From Algoriphagus algorifonticola (GTDB taxonomy: Bacteria; Bacteroidota; Bacteroidia; Cytophagales; Cyclobacteriaceae), in assembly GCF_007655305.1 (NCBI RefSeq), contig NZ_VLOG01000041.1, positions 1 to 64,000 on the forward strand: 64,000 bases of DNA, read 5' to 3'. Below the pieces are notes generated by a model, which was not told the DNA's origin, ran no database searches, and saw nothing but the letters and a program-made list of their open reading frames with translations. The position numbers and the translations under genes are program-made. This document shows positions 55,584 to 64,000 of the stretch, in pieces. Each line of letters starts with the position of its first letter. Position 1 is the first letter of the stretch.

Positions 55584-57058
55584 GCAAAGCTTGGATTTAC
55601 TTCCAAAACTTCTCCAAACAGTGTTGCAGGCGAGCAGTCTGTAATTTTTACTTTGACATAGTCACCCATTTTCAATCCTGAAGCTGGCACAATGACTACC
55701 TTATTTGCGGAATTTCTTCCCTTTAGCTCATCCTGAGACTTTTTGGAAGTTCCTTCTATCAAAATGATTTGTTCTTTCCCTAAATCCAGCTTGTTTCTTT
55801 CAAATGAAATCTGACTTTGCTTAGAAATGATTTCTGCCAACCTTCTTTTCTTGACATCCAAAGGAATGTCATCTTCATATTTCTTGGCTGCTAGAGTTCC
55901 CGGTCTCTCAGAATAATAGAACATGTAGGAAAAGTCATATTTCACAATATCCATCATGGTCAGGGTATCCTGATGCTCTTCTTCAGTTTCGGTACAGAAA
56001 CCTGCGATCATATCAGAAGATATGCCACACTCTTCACCAAGGATTTCACGGATAGCCTGCACTCTATTCAAATACCATTCTCTATCGTAGGTTCTGTTCA
56101 TAAGTTCAAGAACCCGGCTGTTTCCTGATTGAACAGGCAAGTGAATGTATTTACAGATATTGTCGTACTTTTTAATGGTATACAACACCTCATCAGTAAT
56201 ATCCTTAGGGTGGGAGGTAGAAAATCTTACTCTCAAAAGAGGACTCACTTTGGCGACCATCTCCAACAAATTAGCAAAATTGACCACTTCTGTGACATCA
56301 CCTTCTTTTTTATTGAGACGCGCTTTGTTATTTTCTTCAGGAGACCATTTGTAAGAGTCCACATTTTGACCTAAAAGTGTGACTTCTTTATAACCCTTAT
56401 TAAATAGATCCTGAGCTTCTGCAACAATAGAATGTGGATCCCTGCTTCTTTCTCTTCCACGAGTAAATGGAACCACACAAAAGGAACACATGTTGTCACA
56501 ACCTCTCATGATAGAGATGAAGGCCGTCACTCCGTTGGAATTTAACCTTACTGGAGCAATATCCGCATAGGTTTCTTCCCTGGATAAAAAGGTATTTACC
56601 CCTTTTCTTCCATCCTCAGCAGCATTGACCAAGTTAGGCAGGTCCCGGTAAGCATCCGGACCGACAACTACGTCTACTATTTTTTCTTCCTCAAGTAATT
56701 TATCCTTCAGACGCTCAGCCATACAGCCTAAGACGCCAATAGTCATCTCAGGCTTATGCTTTTTTACAGCATTGAAGTGATTCAATCTGTTTCGGACTGT
56801 TTGCTCGGCTTTTTCACGGATAGAGCAGGTATTCAAAAAGACCACATCAGCCTGCTGAAAATCCGAAGTTGTATCGTATCCATTCTCTTTCATGATGGAA
56901 GCCACGATTTCTGAGTCAGAAAAATTCATCTGACAGCCATAGCTCTCAATGTAGATTTTCTTGGATTTACCGGTATTTTCCTCAACGGTGGTTTTATAAT
57001 CGACTGCTTGCGCCTCTTCTCCAGTGATAATGTCGATATCTTTGATCAGTTGGTCCAT
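55580..57058 (-). CDS. miaB: tRNA methylthiotransferase MiaB
   Basis: 492 residues. The UPF0004 domain ([15 protein letters not shown], with cluster cysteines), the radical-SAM motif ([12 protein letters not shown], CxxxCxxC near 188-195) and the C-terminal TRAM domain (about 430-492) are in order. It adds 2-methylthio groups to i6A37 of tRNAs. An extra N-terminal stretch of about 30 residues is acidic. It overlaps the sigma-54 gene by 4 bp. Confidence 0.96.
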   Translation of the reverse strand: MDQLIKDIDIITGEEAQAVDYKTTVEENTGKSKKIYIESYGCQMNFSDSEIVASIMKENGYDTTSDFQQADVVFLNTCSIREKAEQTVRNRLNHFNAVKKHKPEMTIGVLGCMAERLKDKLLEEEKIVDVVVGPDAYRDLPNLVNAAEDGRKGVNTFLSREETYADIAPVRLNSNGVTAFISIMRGCDNMCSFCVVPFTRGRERSRDPHSIVAEAQDLFNKGYKEVTLLGQNVDSYKWSPEENNKARLNKKEGDVTEVVNFANLLEMVAKVSPLLRVRFSTSHPKDITDEVLYTIKKYDNICKYIHLPVQSGNSRVLELMNRTYDREWYLNRVQAIREILGEECGISSDMIAGFCTETEEEHQDTLTMMDIVKYDFSYMFYYSERPGTLAAKKYEDDIPLDVKKRRLAEIISKQSQISFERNKLDLGKEQIILIEGTSKKSQDELKGRNSANKVVIVPASGLKMGDYVKVKITDCSPATLFGEVLEVNPSFA

Positions 57059-57143
57059 GTAGTATTTTGAATCTTAAGGGATGCGAAATTAACAAAAAGC
57101 GGACAAAATGGCAGATTTCTTAACGATATTTATTCATAAGTGT

Positions 57144-58244
57144 TTATTCAAAAGGAATCCTCAATTGCTCTCCAAAATGCGTCTGTTCTTCTGTAATATT
57201 GAGGTTGGAAACTCCCAAGCCCAGTAAGCGCACCGCTTTGGGGATTTCTTCCTGATAAAGTAATTCCTTTGCTATCTCCCAAATCAGTTCTTTTTCAGGA
57301 TATTGTTCCAAAGTTTTACTTCGGGTTTGCTGGGTAAAATCAGAATATTTCAGTTTCAAAGTAATCGTTCTGCCTTTGACTCCGGACTTCTCCAGCCTTC
57401 GTATAACTTCTTCAAAAATTGGAAAAAATTGTTCTTCCATTTCCTGAACCGTAATCAAATCCCGGTCAAATGTATTTTCTGCGCTTAGAGATTTTCGGAT
57501 TCTATGAGGCTGAACCTCGGAGAGATGGATTCCTCTCACAATGTTATAATAATGTAAGCCTGATTTTCCGAATTTTTTGGTTAAAAACTGCAAGGAAAAG
57601 TCCTTGAGATCTTTGCCGTTATGAATCCCGAGTTTTTGCATCTTTTCGGTGGTGACCTTCCCAATTCCGAAAAACTTCCCAATAGGTAACTTTTCTAAAA
57701 ATTCTTCAGCTTCTTCCGGAAGGATGACCGCTTGCCCATTTGGCTTATTGAGATCAGAGGCGATTTTCGCCAGAAATTTATTGTAAGAAACTCCAGCGGA
57801 GGCATTCAAGCCGGTTGCCTCTTTGATTTTTGACCGGATTTGCCTCGCTATTAGAATGGCGGACTTGATGTCTTTTTTATTTTCTGTGACATCCAGAAAG
57901 GCTTCGTCCAAGGAAAGGGGTTCTACCAAATCTGTGTATTCGTAGAAAATCTCACGAATTTGATGAGAAATCTCGCGGTATCTATCAAATCTGGCTTTGG
58001 CGAAAATCAGATGAGGGCACTTTCTTGCAGCCAATACGGAAGACATGGCCGAGTGAATTCCATATTTTCTCGCCTCATAACTGGCAGCAGCTACTACGCC
58101 ACGAGCGGCATTTCCACCAACTACCAGCGGTTTGCCTCTCCATTCCGGATGATCCAACTGCTCCACTGAAGCATAAAAGGCATCCATATCCACATGGATG
58201 ATTTTTCTGATTTTGGTTTGCTCTATGCTGTTTTCAAGATCCAC
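57144..58244 (-). CDS. dinB: DNA polymerase IV
   Basis: 366 residues, normal Pol IV length. It has IIHVDMDAFYASVEQ, GGNAARGVVAAASYEARKYGIHS, LSLDEAFLDVTE (catalytic SLDEA/D), HhH region IGKFFGIGKVTTEKMQ and little finger to residue 366. It overlaps pabB by 11 bp. It is the more canonical of the two Y-family polymerases of the window. Confidence 0.96.
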   Translation of the reverse strand: MDLENSIEQTKIRKIIHVDMDAFYASVEQLDHPEWRGKPLVVGGNAARGVVAAASYEARKYGIHSAMSSVLAARKCPHLIFAKARFDRYREISHQIREIFYEYTDLVEPLSLDEAFLDVTENKKDIKSAILIARQIRSKIKEATGLNASAGVSYNKFLAKIASDLNKPNGQAVILPEEAEEFLEKLPIGKFFGIGKVTTEKMQKLGIHNGKDLKDFSLQFLTKKFGKSGLHYYNIVRGIHLSEVQPHRIRKSLSAENTFDRDLITVQEMEEQFFPIFEEVIRRLEKSGVKGRTITLKLKYSDFTQQTRSKTLEQYPEKELIWEIAKELLYQEEIPKAVRLLGLGVSNLNITEEQTHFGEQLRIPFE

Positions 58245-59469
58245 GTAATACCTCTAAAAGCGCGCTGGCTTTGAGCAGGCATTCTTCGTATTCCTGCTCT
58301 GCTTCTGCATCAATGGTGATGGCGCTACCTACTGCAAAATACAGTTTCTTAGTTTCTAAATCAGCAATGATGCTCCGGATAATGACTGAAAAATCGAAAT
58401 CTCCGTTTTCCTGAATTATTCCCAAAGCTCCGGAAAACCAGCCTCTTTGGAAGTTTTCAAATTTTTCGATCAATTCCATTGTGCTGATTTTTGGCGCACC
58501 AGTCATACTCCCCATAGGGAAGGTCGCCTGAAGAATCTCATTCAGGCCTGTTTTTGGTAAAAGCTCCGATTGAACAGTACTGATCATCTGATGAACTTTC
58601 GGAAAGGAGTATACTCCAAATAGTTCAAGTACATGAACAGATCCAATCAGAGAGACTTTAGATAGATCATTGCGCATCAAATCGGTGATCATCAGATTTT
58701 CTGCTCTTTCTTTTTCGCTTTGAAGAAGAATTCTTTTGTTAGCTTCATCTTCCTCTTTATTCTTTCCTCGTTTGGAAGTTCCTTTGATGGGCTGGGCAAT
58801 CAATCTGGATGCTTCTTTTTTCAAGAAACGCTCAGGAGATGACGAGATTAAGTATTTGTTCTTAGATTTAAAAAGCGCAGAGAATGGCATCGGTGAAAGT
58901 TCCATGAGTTTAAAAAAGCTGCCAGCTGGGTCCAGTTTCTCGAAAGAAGCTTGATATGCCATGCAATAATTCATCTCATAAGTATTCCCTTCAATGATTT
59001 CATTTTGAATTGCCTGAAAAGCATGGATGTACTCCTCTTTCGAAGTCAAAGCTTGAACCTCAATAGGGACAGAGTCAAATTTTGTATTTGCCCCTTCCAG
59101 AGACTTTTCCGGAAGAGCTTGGTTAGAATAGATTTTGTCTTCGTCCCAGGTAATTCTGAGTTCAGCTTTGAAAAAAGTTAGATCAGGAACTTTGACTAAA
59201 ATAGGGTTCTTGCTACTGAGTTTTTCCAGCTGATTTTTGTAATCGTAGGAAATGATCCCTGCTGCAGGATAATTTGAATGTTCCCATAAAGAACCTTTCT
59301 CTAGAGCAGTGTTACCTGCCAGAATTTGATCCGGAAAAGTGCCCTCGGGATAGTCATGCCCGTTTCCGAAGGTAAGGCAATAAAAAGCATAATTCTGGTC
59401 AATCCATCTGATCAGCTTTTCAATGACTTGATCCGATTGGATGGGATATTCAAAAAGGTCGTTTTTCAC
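58234..59469 (-). CDS. pabB: Aminodeoxychorismate synthase component I-like protein
   Basis: 411 residues. The chorismate-binding domain fills the C-terminal part: RFLKKEASRLIAQPIKGTSKRG, LMITDLMRNDLSKVS, GSMTGAPKISTMELIE and AVGSAITIDAEAEQEYEECLLKA. The anthranilate synthase I and PabB families share this fold; IKGT (not PxAGT) and the length favour PabB-type folate (p-aminobenzoate) synthesis. It is first gene of the run pabB-dinB-miaB-...-secG. No glutaminase partner gene lies next to it. Confidence 0.85.
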   Translation of the reverse strand: MKNDLFEYPIQSDQVIEKLIRWIDQNYAFYCLTFGNGHDYPEGTFPDQILAGNTALEKGSLWEHSNYPAAGIISYDYKNQLEKLSSKNPILVKVPDLTFFKAELRITWDEDKIYSNQALPEKSLEGANTKFDSVPIEVQALTSKEEYIHAFQAIQNEIIEGNTYEMNYCMAYQASFEKLDPAGSFFKLMELSPMPFSALFKSKNKYLISSSPERFLKKEASRLIAQPIKGTSKRGKNKEEDEANKRILLQSEKERAENLMITDLMRNDLSKVSLIGSVHVLELFGVYSFPKVHQMISTVQSELLPKTGLNEILQATFPMGSMTGAPKISTMELIEKFENFQRGWFSGALGIIQENGDFDFSVIIRSIIADLETKKLYFAVGSAITIDAEAEQEYEECLLKASALLEVLRGS

Positions 59470-59475
59470 AGGTAC

Positions 59476-59510
59476 AAAAAAAAGAGGAATTCGATCGAAT
59501 TCCTCTTTTT
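59476..59510 (-). terminator. Palindromic terminator between yceI and pabB
   Basis: A perfect palindrome with 16-base arms centred at 59494/59495, core GAGGAATTCGA and its complement, ending in T-runs on both strands. It ends yceI transcripts on the minus strand. Confidence 0.9.
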
Positions 59511-59525
59511 ATGATTAATTTCTGA

Positions 59526-60248
59526 TTAGTTAGCTGTTACGTCCAACTGCAAAGAAACAGTGTTATAGATAAACTGATCTTTTGCTTTGTCTACTGCATT
59601 AGCTTCGTCACCATAAGATAGTCCCCAAGCTGTTCTGTCAATGTTGAATCCGGCTTTTGCTATTACTGCACCATTTTCTACAGTTACAGCTGCAGGGAAT
59701 TTGATGTTTTTGGTAGTTCCTCTCATGGTCAAGTTACCGCTAATCCAATGAGTTGGGTTTTCCGGAGAAAGCTCAGAAGCTGCCTTGGGAGTGTTGTCAG
59801 TCTCGAATTGCTCCTGGTCTGCAACCATGTCACCAGCGGCAAATGGTTCTACGTCTGTGATTTCAAATGTTGCTGTTGGATAGTTTGCAGCATCAAAGAA
59901 ATCAGCGGACTGCAAGTGTCCCCAAAGTTTTCCGTAATCTTCAGAGCCATCTTCCAAATCTTCGATTTTCAATCCTGTGATGTCGAAAGTGAAAGATCCA
60001 CCTGTGATTTCTGAACCTTGAACAGTCAAAGTACCAGTTGTAGCAGGAATTTTACCGAAATGCTGGCCTGCAGGCTTGTAACCTCTCCAAGCGATAGAAG
60101 TAGAGGCAGGATCCAAGGATAGTGTAGCTCCTTCACCTTCAGCTACTTCCTGAGCATCGGTAGTTTCTACTGTGTCACCTGGTTTGCTACAAGCGAATGT
60201 AATCATTGCAGCGGCTAAGAATAGTCCGGTTTGTTTGATAAACTTCAT
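59526..60248 (-). CDS. YceI-family lipocalin-like lipoprotein
   Basis: 240 residues from the ATG at 60248 (lipobox FACSK with Cys near 20); an upstream ATG at 60287 is less likely. The YceI fold is shown by DPASTSIAWRGYKPAGQHFG, GKLWGHLQSADFFDAANYPTATFEI and HWISGNLTMRGTTKNIKFP. The family binds polyisoprenoids or other lipids in the periplasm. It is transcribed alone between two terminators. Confidence 0.88.
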   Translation of the reverse strand: MKFIKQTGLFLAAAMITFACSKPGDTVETTDAQEVAEGEGATLSLDPASTSIAWRGYKPAGQHFGKIPATTGTLTVQGSEITGGSFTFDITGLKIEDLEDGSEDYGKLWGHLQSADFFDAANYPTATFEITDVEPFAAGDMVADQEQFETDNTPKAASELSPENPTHWISGNLTMRGTTKNIKFPAAVTVENGAVIAKAGFNIDRTAWGLSYGDEANAVDKAKDQFIYNTVSLQLDVTAN

Positions 60249-60373
60249 AATGGTTTGATTTAGTTTCTTTATTTGATGTATATACACGGAAACTCAAAAT
60301 TGATTAAAAAGTTCACAGAGTTCAAAAAAAATTATCAATTTTTGTTTTTGAGTCAAACAAAAGCCCGCAAGTG

Positions 60374-60895
60374 ATGAAAGCATTGATAATGGAAGTGAAC
60401 GGTAAATCTCCACAAATGGGGAAGGAATGTTGGTTGGCACCTAATGCTACCTTGGTAGGAGATGTGATCATGGGAGATAATTGCACAGTATGGTTTAATG
60501 CTGTAATTCGTGGAGATGTTCATGAGATCAGAATTGGAAATGATACCAATATTCAGGATGGAGCAGTAATTCATTGTACCTATAAAAAAGCTGGTACATA
60601 TATAGGTAATAGGGTTTCCATTGCCCATAATGCCATTGTTCATGGATGTACTATTCATGACGATGTTTTGATCGGAATGGGGGCTGTGGTGATGGACGGA
60701 GCTATTGTGCATTCGGGTGCCGTGATAGCGGCTGGAGCAATCGTGTTGGCCAATACGGTCGTTGAGCCAAACAGTATTTATGCGGGCATGCCAGCCAAAA
60801 AAGTAAAAGATACCGGACCTGAAATGTTGGAAGTTATTGAGCGTACTGCCAAAAATTATCCCATGTACTCTAAATGGTTTTCAAAAAATGAGTGA
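60374..60895 (+). CDS. Gamma-carbonic anhydrase-family protein
   Basis: 173 residues with the left-handed beta-helix hexapeptide pattern (NATLVGDVIMGDNCTVWFNAVIRGD, NIQDGAVIHC, VSIAHNAIVHGCTIHDDVLIGMGAVVMDGA). The metal-binding His residues in VIHC, SIAHNAIVHG are present. An ATG at 60374 is preferred over the GTG just before it. Such proteins may be carbonic anhydrases or acyltransferase-like with unknown substrate. Confidence 0.9.
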   Translation: MKALIMEVNGKSPQMGKECWLAPNATLVGDVIMGDNCTVWFNAVIRGDVHEIRIGNDTNIQDGAVIHCTYKKAGTYIGNRVSIAHNAIVHGCTIHDDVLIGMGAVVMDGAIVHSGAVIAAGAIVLANTVVEPNSIYAGMPAKKVKDTGPEMLEVIERTAKNYPMYSKWFSKNE

Positions 60896-60976
60896 GTTAA
60901 CCGGATTTTTTTGATTTGGATCATTTTTAAAAGTGGCTGATTTTCTTACTTTTAACAAACTTTTAAACTACTTTTT

Positions 60977-61498
60977 ATGACTAAGTTATTGGATTTTGTA
61001 GGCAAGAAAAACCACTTAATAGTTTTGTTTGCCTTGGTAATTCTCTTCAACGTTCTCCTGTCTTTCTTCATGCCAAAAGATCAGGCTCTTGACTTAAAGT
61101 TCGCTTATACCTTTGGAGAGGCCTATCAATCGATTGAAACCATGGATCTGGAGACCAGGCAAATTTACCGTCTGGGAGTTTGGACGTTGGATTTTCCTTA
61201 CATGATTTTGTATTCTCTTGCATTCTATGGTCTGCTGTATAAAATCTGGGGAAATAGAGGATTCATCAAGCTTCCTTTCTTGATTGCATTAATGGATTTG
61301 GGAGAAAACCTTTTGGTAATAAAGATTTTAAATTCTTTTCCTGATGTGAATAAAAGTATGGCGATTTTGGCCTCTGTTTTTACGACTTCGAAATGGATTT
61401 TAGTGGGTGTACTGATGCTTTTTATCTTGGGAGGCCTTTTTAAAATTCTACATTCTAAAGCCCTTTCCAAAGAGGAGAGGGAGGAAGTCAAGGCATAA
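60977..61498 (+). CDS. Four-helix membrane protein
   Basis: 173 residues with helices near 14-32, 70-90, 98-112 and 135-155. A short charged tail KALSKEEREEVKA ends the protein. The extracytoplasmic loop holds FAYTFGEAYQSIETMDLETRQIYRLG. No family recognised; it lies between the carbonic-anhydrase-like gene and the peptide-ligase cluster. Confidence 0.65.
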   Translation: MTKLLDFVGKKNHLIVLFALVILFNVLLSFFMPKDQALDLKFAYTFGEAYQSIETMDLETRQIYRLGVWTLDFPYMILYSLAFYGLLYKIWGNRGFIKLPFLIALMDLGENLLVIKILNSFPDVNKSMAILASVFTTSKWILVGVLMLFILGGLFKILHSKALSKEEREEVKA

Positions 61499-61603
61499 TT
61501 CATTCTTTCTATACTCTTTCTCTGAGGTTCTTTGCTTTTGGGGAAATTTTTGAATAGTTTTTACCAATAGACCTGTCAACTCATCAGGTCTATTTGATTA
61601 TTT

Positions 61604-62317
61604 ATGAAAGAAGAATATGTAAAGTGGTATTCGCCAAACCTTCACAGGGATGTGCAAATGCTGGTTTTTGGTCATGCAGGATATCCTGTTGTTGTTTTTC
61701 CAACTTCCAAAGGCTCGTTTCATGAGAATAAGGACATGGGTTTGATCGGCTCAGCTCATTGGTATTTGGAGCAGGGTTTGATTCAGATTTACTGTCCTGA
61801 GAGCAATGATGCTCAGTCTTTTTATAATAAGAGTATACACCCTCACGATAGGATTCAGAATCATGTAGCTTATGATAAAATGATCTGCCATGAAATCGTG
61901 GAAAGGATCAGACTGAATACCTCAGTAGCAAAAGTGGTAATGGCTGGATGTAGTTTTGGCGGGTATCATGCTGCCAATTTCGCTTTTCGGCATCCCGGCT
62001 ATGTGAGCCATATGTTCAGTATGTCTGGGGCATTCAATATCCGGGATTTTATGGACGGATATCATCATGACGACATTTATTACAATAGTCCTCTAGAATA
62101 CCTACCCGGCTTGATGGATGGGGAGCTCTGGAATATGGATATAGTTTTAGGTACTTCCAATTGGGATATCTGCTTTGATGCTAATCTCAAGCTTAATGAA
62201 TGCCTGAAAAATAAGAATTTGAATCATTGGCTGGATGTGAGACAAGAGCGTCATCACGACTGGCCTTTGTGGAAAGAAATGTTTCCCCATTATCTCAGTA
62301 GAATAAAATTTAATTAA
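61604..62317 (+). CDS. Esterase-family alpha/beta hydrolase
   Basis: 237 residues: HRDVQMLVFGHAGYPVVVFPTSKGSFHEN (oxyanion region), nucleophile elbow AGCSFGGYHAANF near 119-131, and His in RQERHHDWPLW near 223. It matches the esterase D/antigen-85-like family, with no signal peptide. It is first gene of a tight cluster (19-base and 18-base gaps) with an ATP-grasp ligase and a carboxylate-amine ligase, which suggests it cleaves or transfers the cluster's product. Confidence 0.88.
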   Translation: MKEEYVKWYSPNLHRDVQMLVFGHAGYPVVVFPTSKGSFHENKDMGLIGSAHWYLEQGLIQIYCPESNDAQSFYNKSIHPHDRIQNHVAYDKMICHEIVERIRLNTSVAKVVMAGCSFGGYHAANFAFRHPGYVSHMFSMSGAFNIRDFMDGYHHDDIYYNSPLEYLPGLMDGELWNMDIVLGTSNWDICFDANLKLNECLKNKNLNHWLDVRQERHHDWPLWKEMFPHYLSRIKFN

Positions 62318-62336
62318 CCCTTTGGTATAAATAGCA

Positions 62337-63293
62337 ATGAAAAAAATCGGAATACTTTTCGGAATGGAAGATACTTTTCCTCATGCTTTTGTGGAGAGAG
62401 TCAATCAAAAGGCAGAAAAAGGCATAGTCGCTGAAGCTGTAAAAATTGATAAGGTAGTACAAAATCAACTAACTGATTACGCTGTCATTATAGATAGAAT
62501 ATCTCAGGACGTACCCTTTTACAGAGCCTATTTAAAAAATGCTGCTTTGACTGGCACCGCAGTGATCAATAATCCTTTTTGGTGGAGTGCAGACGATAAA
62601 TTCTTTAATAATTGCCTAGCGGATCAGTTGGGAGTGCCATTGCCGAAAACTGTTTTATTACCGTCAGCTGAACACCCAACAGACACTACCAGTAAGTCAT
62701 TTAGAAATCTGGCAGCTCCTTTGGACTGGGATTCCATGTTCAATTACATAGGTTTTCCGGCTTACATGAAACCTTACGCAGGTGGAGGCTGGAAAAATGT
62801 TTATAGATTGGAAAGTAAAGAAGAGTTTTTTCAAAAGCATCCTGAGACGGGGCAATTGGTGATGTTGCTGCAGGAAGAAATTGTGTTTGATGAATACTTC
62901 AGAGTCTATTGTTTGGGAGGAAGGGCTGTTCGAATCATGCAGTATGAACCCCGAAATCCTCATCATCTTCGCTATGTTATTGACGGACCTCCTGCCTCCA
63001 AAAAGCTTTTGGCTAAAGTCAAGGAATACACCCTAGCTCTTTGTAAAGGATTGGGATACGATTTTAATACCGTGGAATTTGCTGTTCGGGACGGAATCCC
63101 TTATGCCATTGATTTCGGTAACCCTGCGCCGGATGCAGATATCAATTCAGTCGGTCAGGAAAACTTTGACTGGGTAGTAGAAGAGGCTGCGAAAATGGCG
63201 ATCAGCTACGCCAAAGCCCAAAAGCCCGGGAAGATGAATCTTACTTGGGGAACTTTCATGAGAAACTCTGTAGAAGCAGCCAAACGCTTCTAA
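62337..63293 (+). CDS. ATP-grasp ligase (RimK/D-Ala-D-Ala ligase-like)
   Basis: 318 residues. ATP-grasp core: PAYMKPYAGGGWKNVYRL (ATP-binding Lys and glycine loop), LVMLLQEEIVFDEYFRVYCLG, and the Mg-binding end VEFAVRDGIPYAIDFGNPAPD. It should join a carboxylate to an amine through an acyl phosphate. The N-terminal 130 residues are a substrate domain I do not recognise (GILFGMEDTFPHAFVERVNQKA). It sits between the esterase and GCS2-type ligase genes. Confidence 0.85.
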   Translation: MKKIGILFGMEDTFPHAFVERVNQKAEKGIVAEAVKIDKVVQNQLTDYAVIIDRISQDVPFYRAYLKNAALTGTAVINNPFWWSADDKFFNNCLADQLGVPLPKTVLLPSAEHPTDTTSKSFRNLAAPLDWDSMFNYIGFPAYMKPYAGGGWKNVYRLESKEEFFQKHPETGQLVMLLQEEIVFDEYFRVYCLGGRAVRIMQYEPRNPHHLRYVIDGPPASKKLLAKVKEYTLALCKGLGYDFNTVEFAVRDGIPYAIDFGNPAPDADINSVGQENFDWVVEEAAKMAISYAKAQKPGKMNLTWGTFMRNSVEAAKRF

Positions 63294-63311
63294 AACTCAA
63301 ACCAAAAGCCT

Positions 63312-64000
63312 ATGTGCGCTTCAATCAAAAAGCTTCCCCCTTTTACCTTGGGCGTGGAAGAAGAGTATCAAATCATAGATCCCAAAACTAGAGATCTCAG
63401 ATCCCATATGTCCAAAATCGTGGATGGTGGGAAAATAGTACTCCGTGAACAGGTCAAGGCAGAAATGCATCAATCTGTAGTAGAAGTCGGAACCAATATC
63501 TGTAAAAACGTCGGTGAAGCAAGAAAAGAAGTTTCTTTTTTAAGAAATAAAATCTCTGAACTGGCTGCCAAACAGGATCTGGTTGTAGGTGCAGCAAGTA
63601 CTCATCCATTTGCCAAGTGGCAAGACCAAGAGATCACTGATGATCCACGCTATCACAACATTGTCAACGAGCTGAAAGATATCGCAAGATCTAATTTGAT
63701 TTTTGGGCTTCATGTGCATGTAGGAATTGAAAGCCGGGATGTAGCTCTTCAGTTAATGAATCAGGCCTGCTATTTCTTGCCCCATATTTATGCGCTGACC
63801 ACTAATTCTCCCTTTTGGGAAGGGAGGAATACCGGGTTTAAAGCTTTTAGGGCAAAAATTTTCGCCAAATTTCCCAGAACAGGCCTGCCAGAATACTTTG
63901 ACTCGGTGCAGTCTTACGATAACTTTCTGGAAATACTTGTTAAAACCAATTGCATAGATAATCCCAAGAAAATCTGGTGGGATTTGCGTATGCATCCATT
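63312..64000 (+). CDS. Carboxylate-amine ligase (GCS2/YbdK type), partial at window end
   Basis: The first 229 codons are seen; the frame runs off the window. The start LPPFTLGVEEEYQIIDPKTRDL, then QSVVEVGTNICKNVGEAR and GLHVHVGIESRDVA are the glutamate-cysteine ligase type 2 / YbdK signatures. It forms gamma-glutamyl-like amide bonds using ATP. It starts 18 bases after the ATP-grasp gene, so it belongs to the same pathway. Confidence 0.92.
   Translation, partial: MCASIKKLPPFTLGVEEEYQIIDPKTRDLRSHMSKIVDGGKIVLREQVKAEMHQSVVEVGTNICKNVGEARKEVSFLRNKISELAAKQDLVVGAASTHPFAKWQDQEITDDPRYHNIVNELKDIARSNLIFGLHVHVGIESRDVALQLMNQACYFLPHIYALTTNSPFWEGRNTGFKAFRAKIFAKFPRTGLPEYFDSVQSYDNFLEILVKTNCIDNPKKIWWDLRMHP

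Overview
The window reads as chromosome of a member of the Bacteroidota, most likely Cytophagales/Cyclobacteriaceae (Algoriphagus-like). This is inferred from the SusC/SusD pair, GSCFA, DUF1801/DUF1835 and YtrA-type GntR proteins, a K+-dependent membrane pyrophosphatase, start codons that mostly lack a Shine-Dalgarno sequence, a candidate TAnnTTTG promoter, and the linked miaB / sigma-54 activator / lptE / secG order. There is no rRNA, CRISPR array or recognisable transposase. Most of the window is ordinary core genome with small accessory patches.

Layout. 0-2 kb: a GDCCVxC mini-protein with a MerT-MerP fusion (metal uptake/detoxification), then a phosphoesterase. 2-4 kb: a surface beta-barrel and a two-domain fasciclin lipoprotein. 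4-8.4 kb: an exporter operon (HlyD adaptor, FtsX permease, ATPase, serine hydrolase). 8.5-10.1 kb: an esterase converging on a PIN/DUF6364 toxin-antitoxin pair with a palindrome at the antitoxin start. 10-16 kb: priA, a YyaL-type thioredoxin-domain protein and GSCFA, followed by a cluster of small hairpins. 16-25 kb: a dacB / S9 peptidase / DUF1801 / DUF1835 operon next to susCD. 25-28 kb: hppA.

28-31 kb holds the most unusual non-coding DNA. A tRNA-Pro(GGG) gene appears broken up: its 5' half, partial tRNA-derived repeats, a GIY-YIG nuclease gene and a 3'-half-like segment follow each other. Just beyond lies an unannotated structured RNA of about 150 nt on the minus strand, ending in a strong terminator upstream of doxX. 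31.5-35 kb is an ABC/GntR operon behind an 11-bp-arm palindrome that is probably its own operator. 35-39 kb is an SOS-like neighbourhood: a Y-family polymerase, a remnant of a second polymerase 3' end, an inserted lipoprotein/two-helix protein pair, a 23S-IVP family gene broken by a stop codon, and a LexA-like S24 regulator next to 11-bp-spaced GAAATA iterons.

39-48 kb carries secreted oxidoreductase, hydrolase and acetyltransferase genes. 48-50.4 kb is groESL, with a sigma-54-like promoter sequence upstream. 50.8-52.5 kb holds a conserved hypothetical gene, whose start region is duplicated, and a fatty-acid hydroxylase. 52.6-59.5 kb is one long minus-strand gene run (pabB, dinB, miaB, sigma-54 activator, lptE, TPR-like gene, secG). 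After yceI and a gamma-carbonic anhydrase, the window ends in a tight esterase / ATP-grasp / GCS2-type ligase cluster, cut by the window edge, which looks like an uncharacterised small-peptide pathway.
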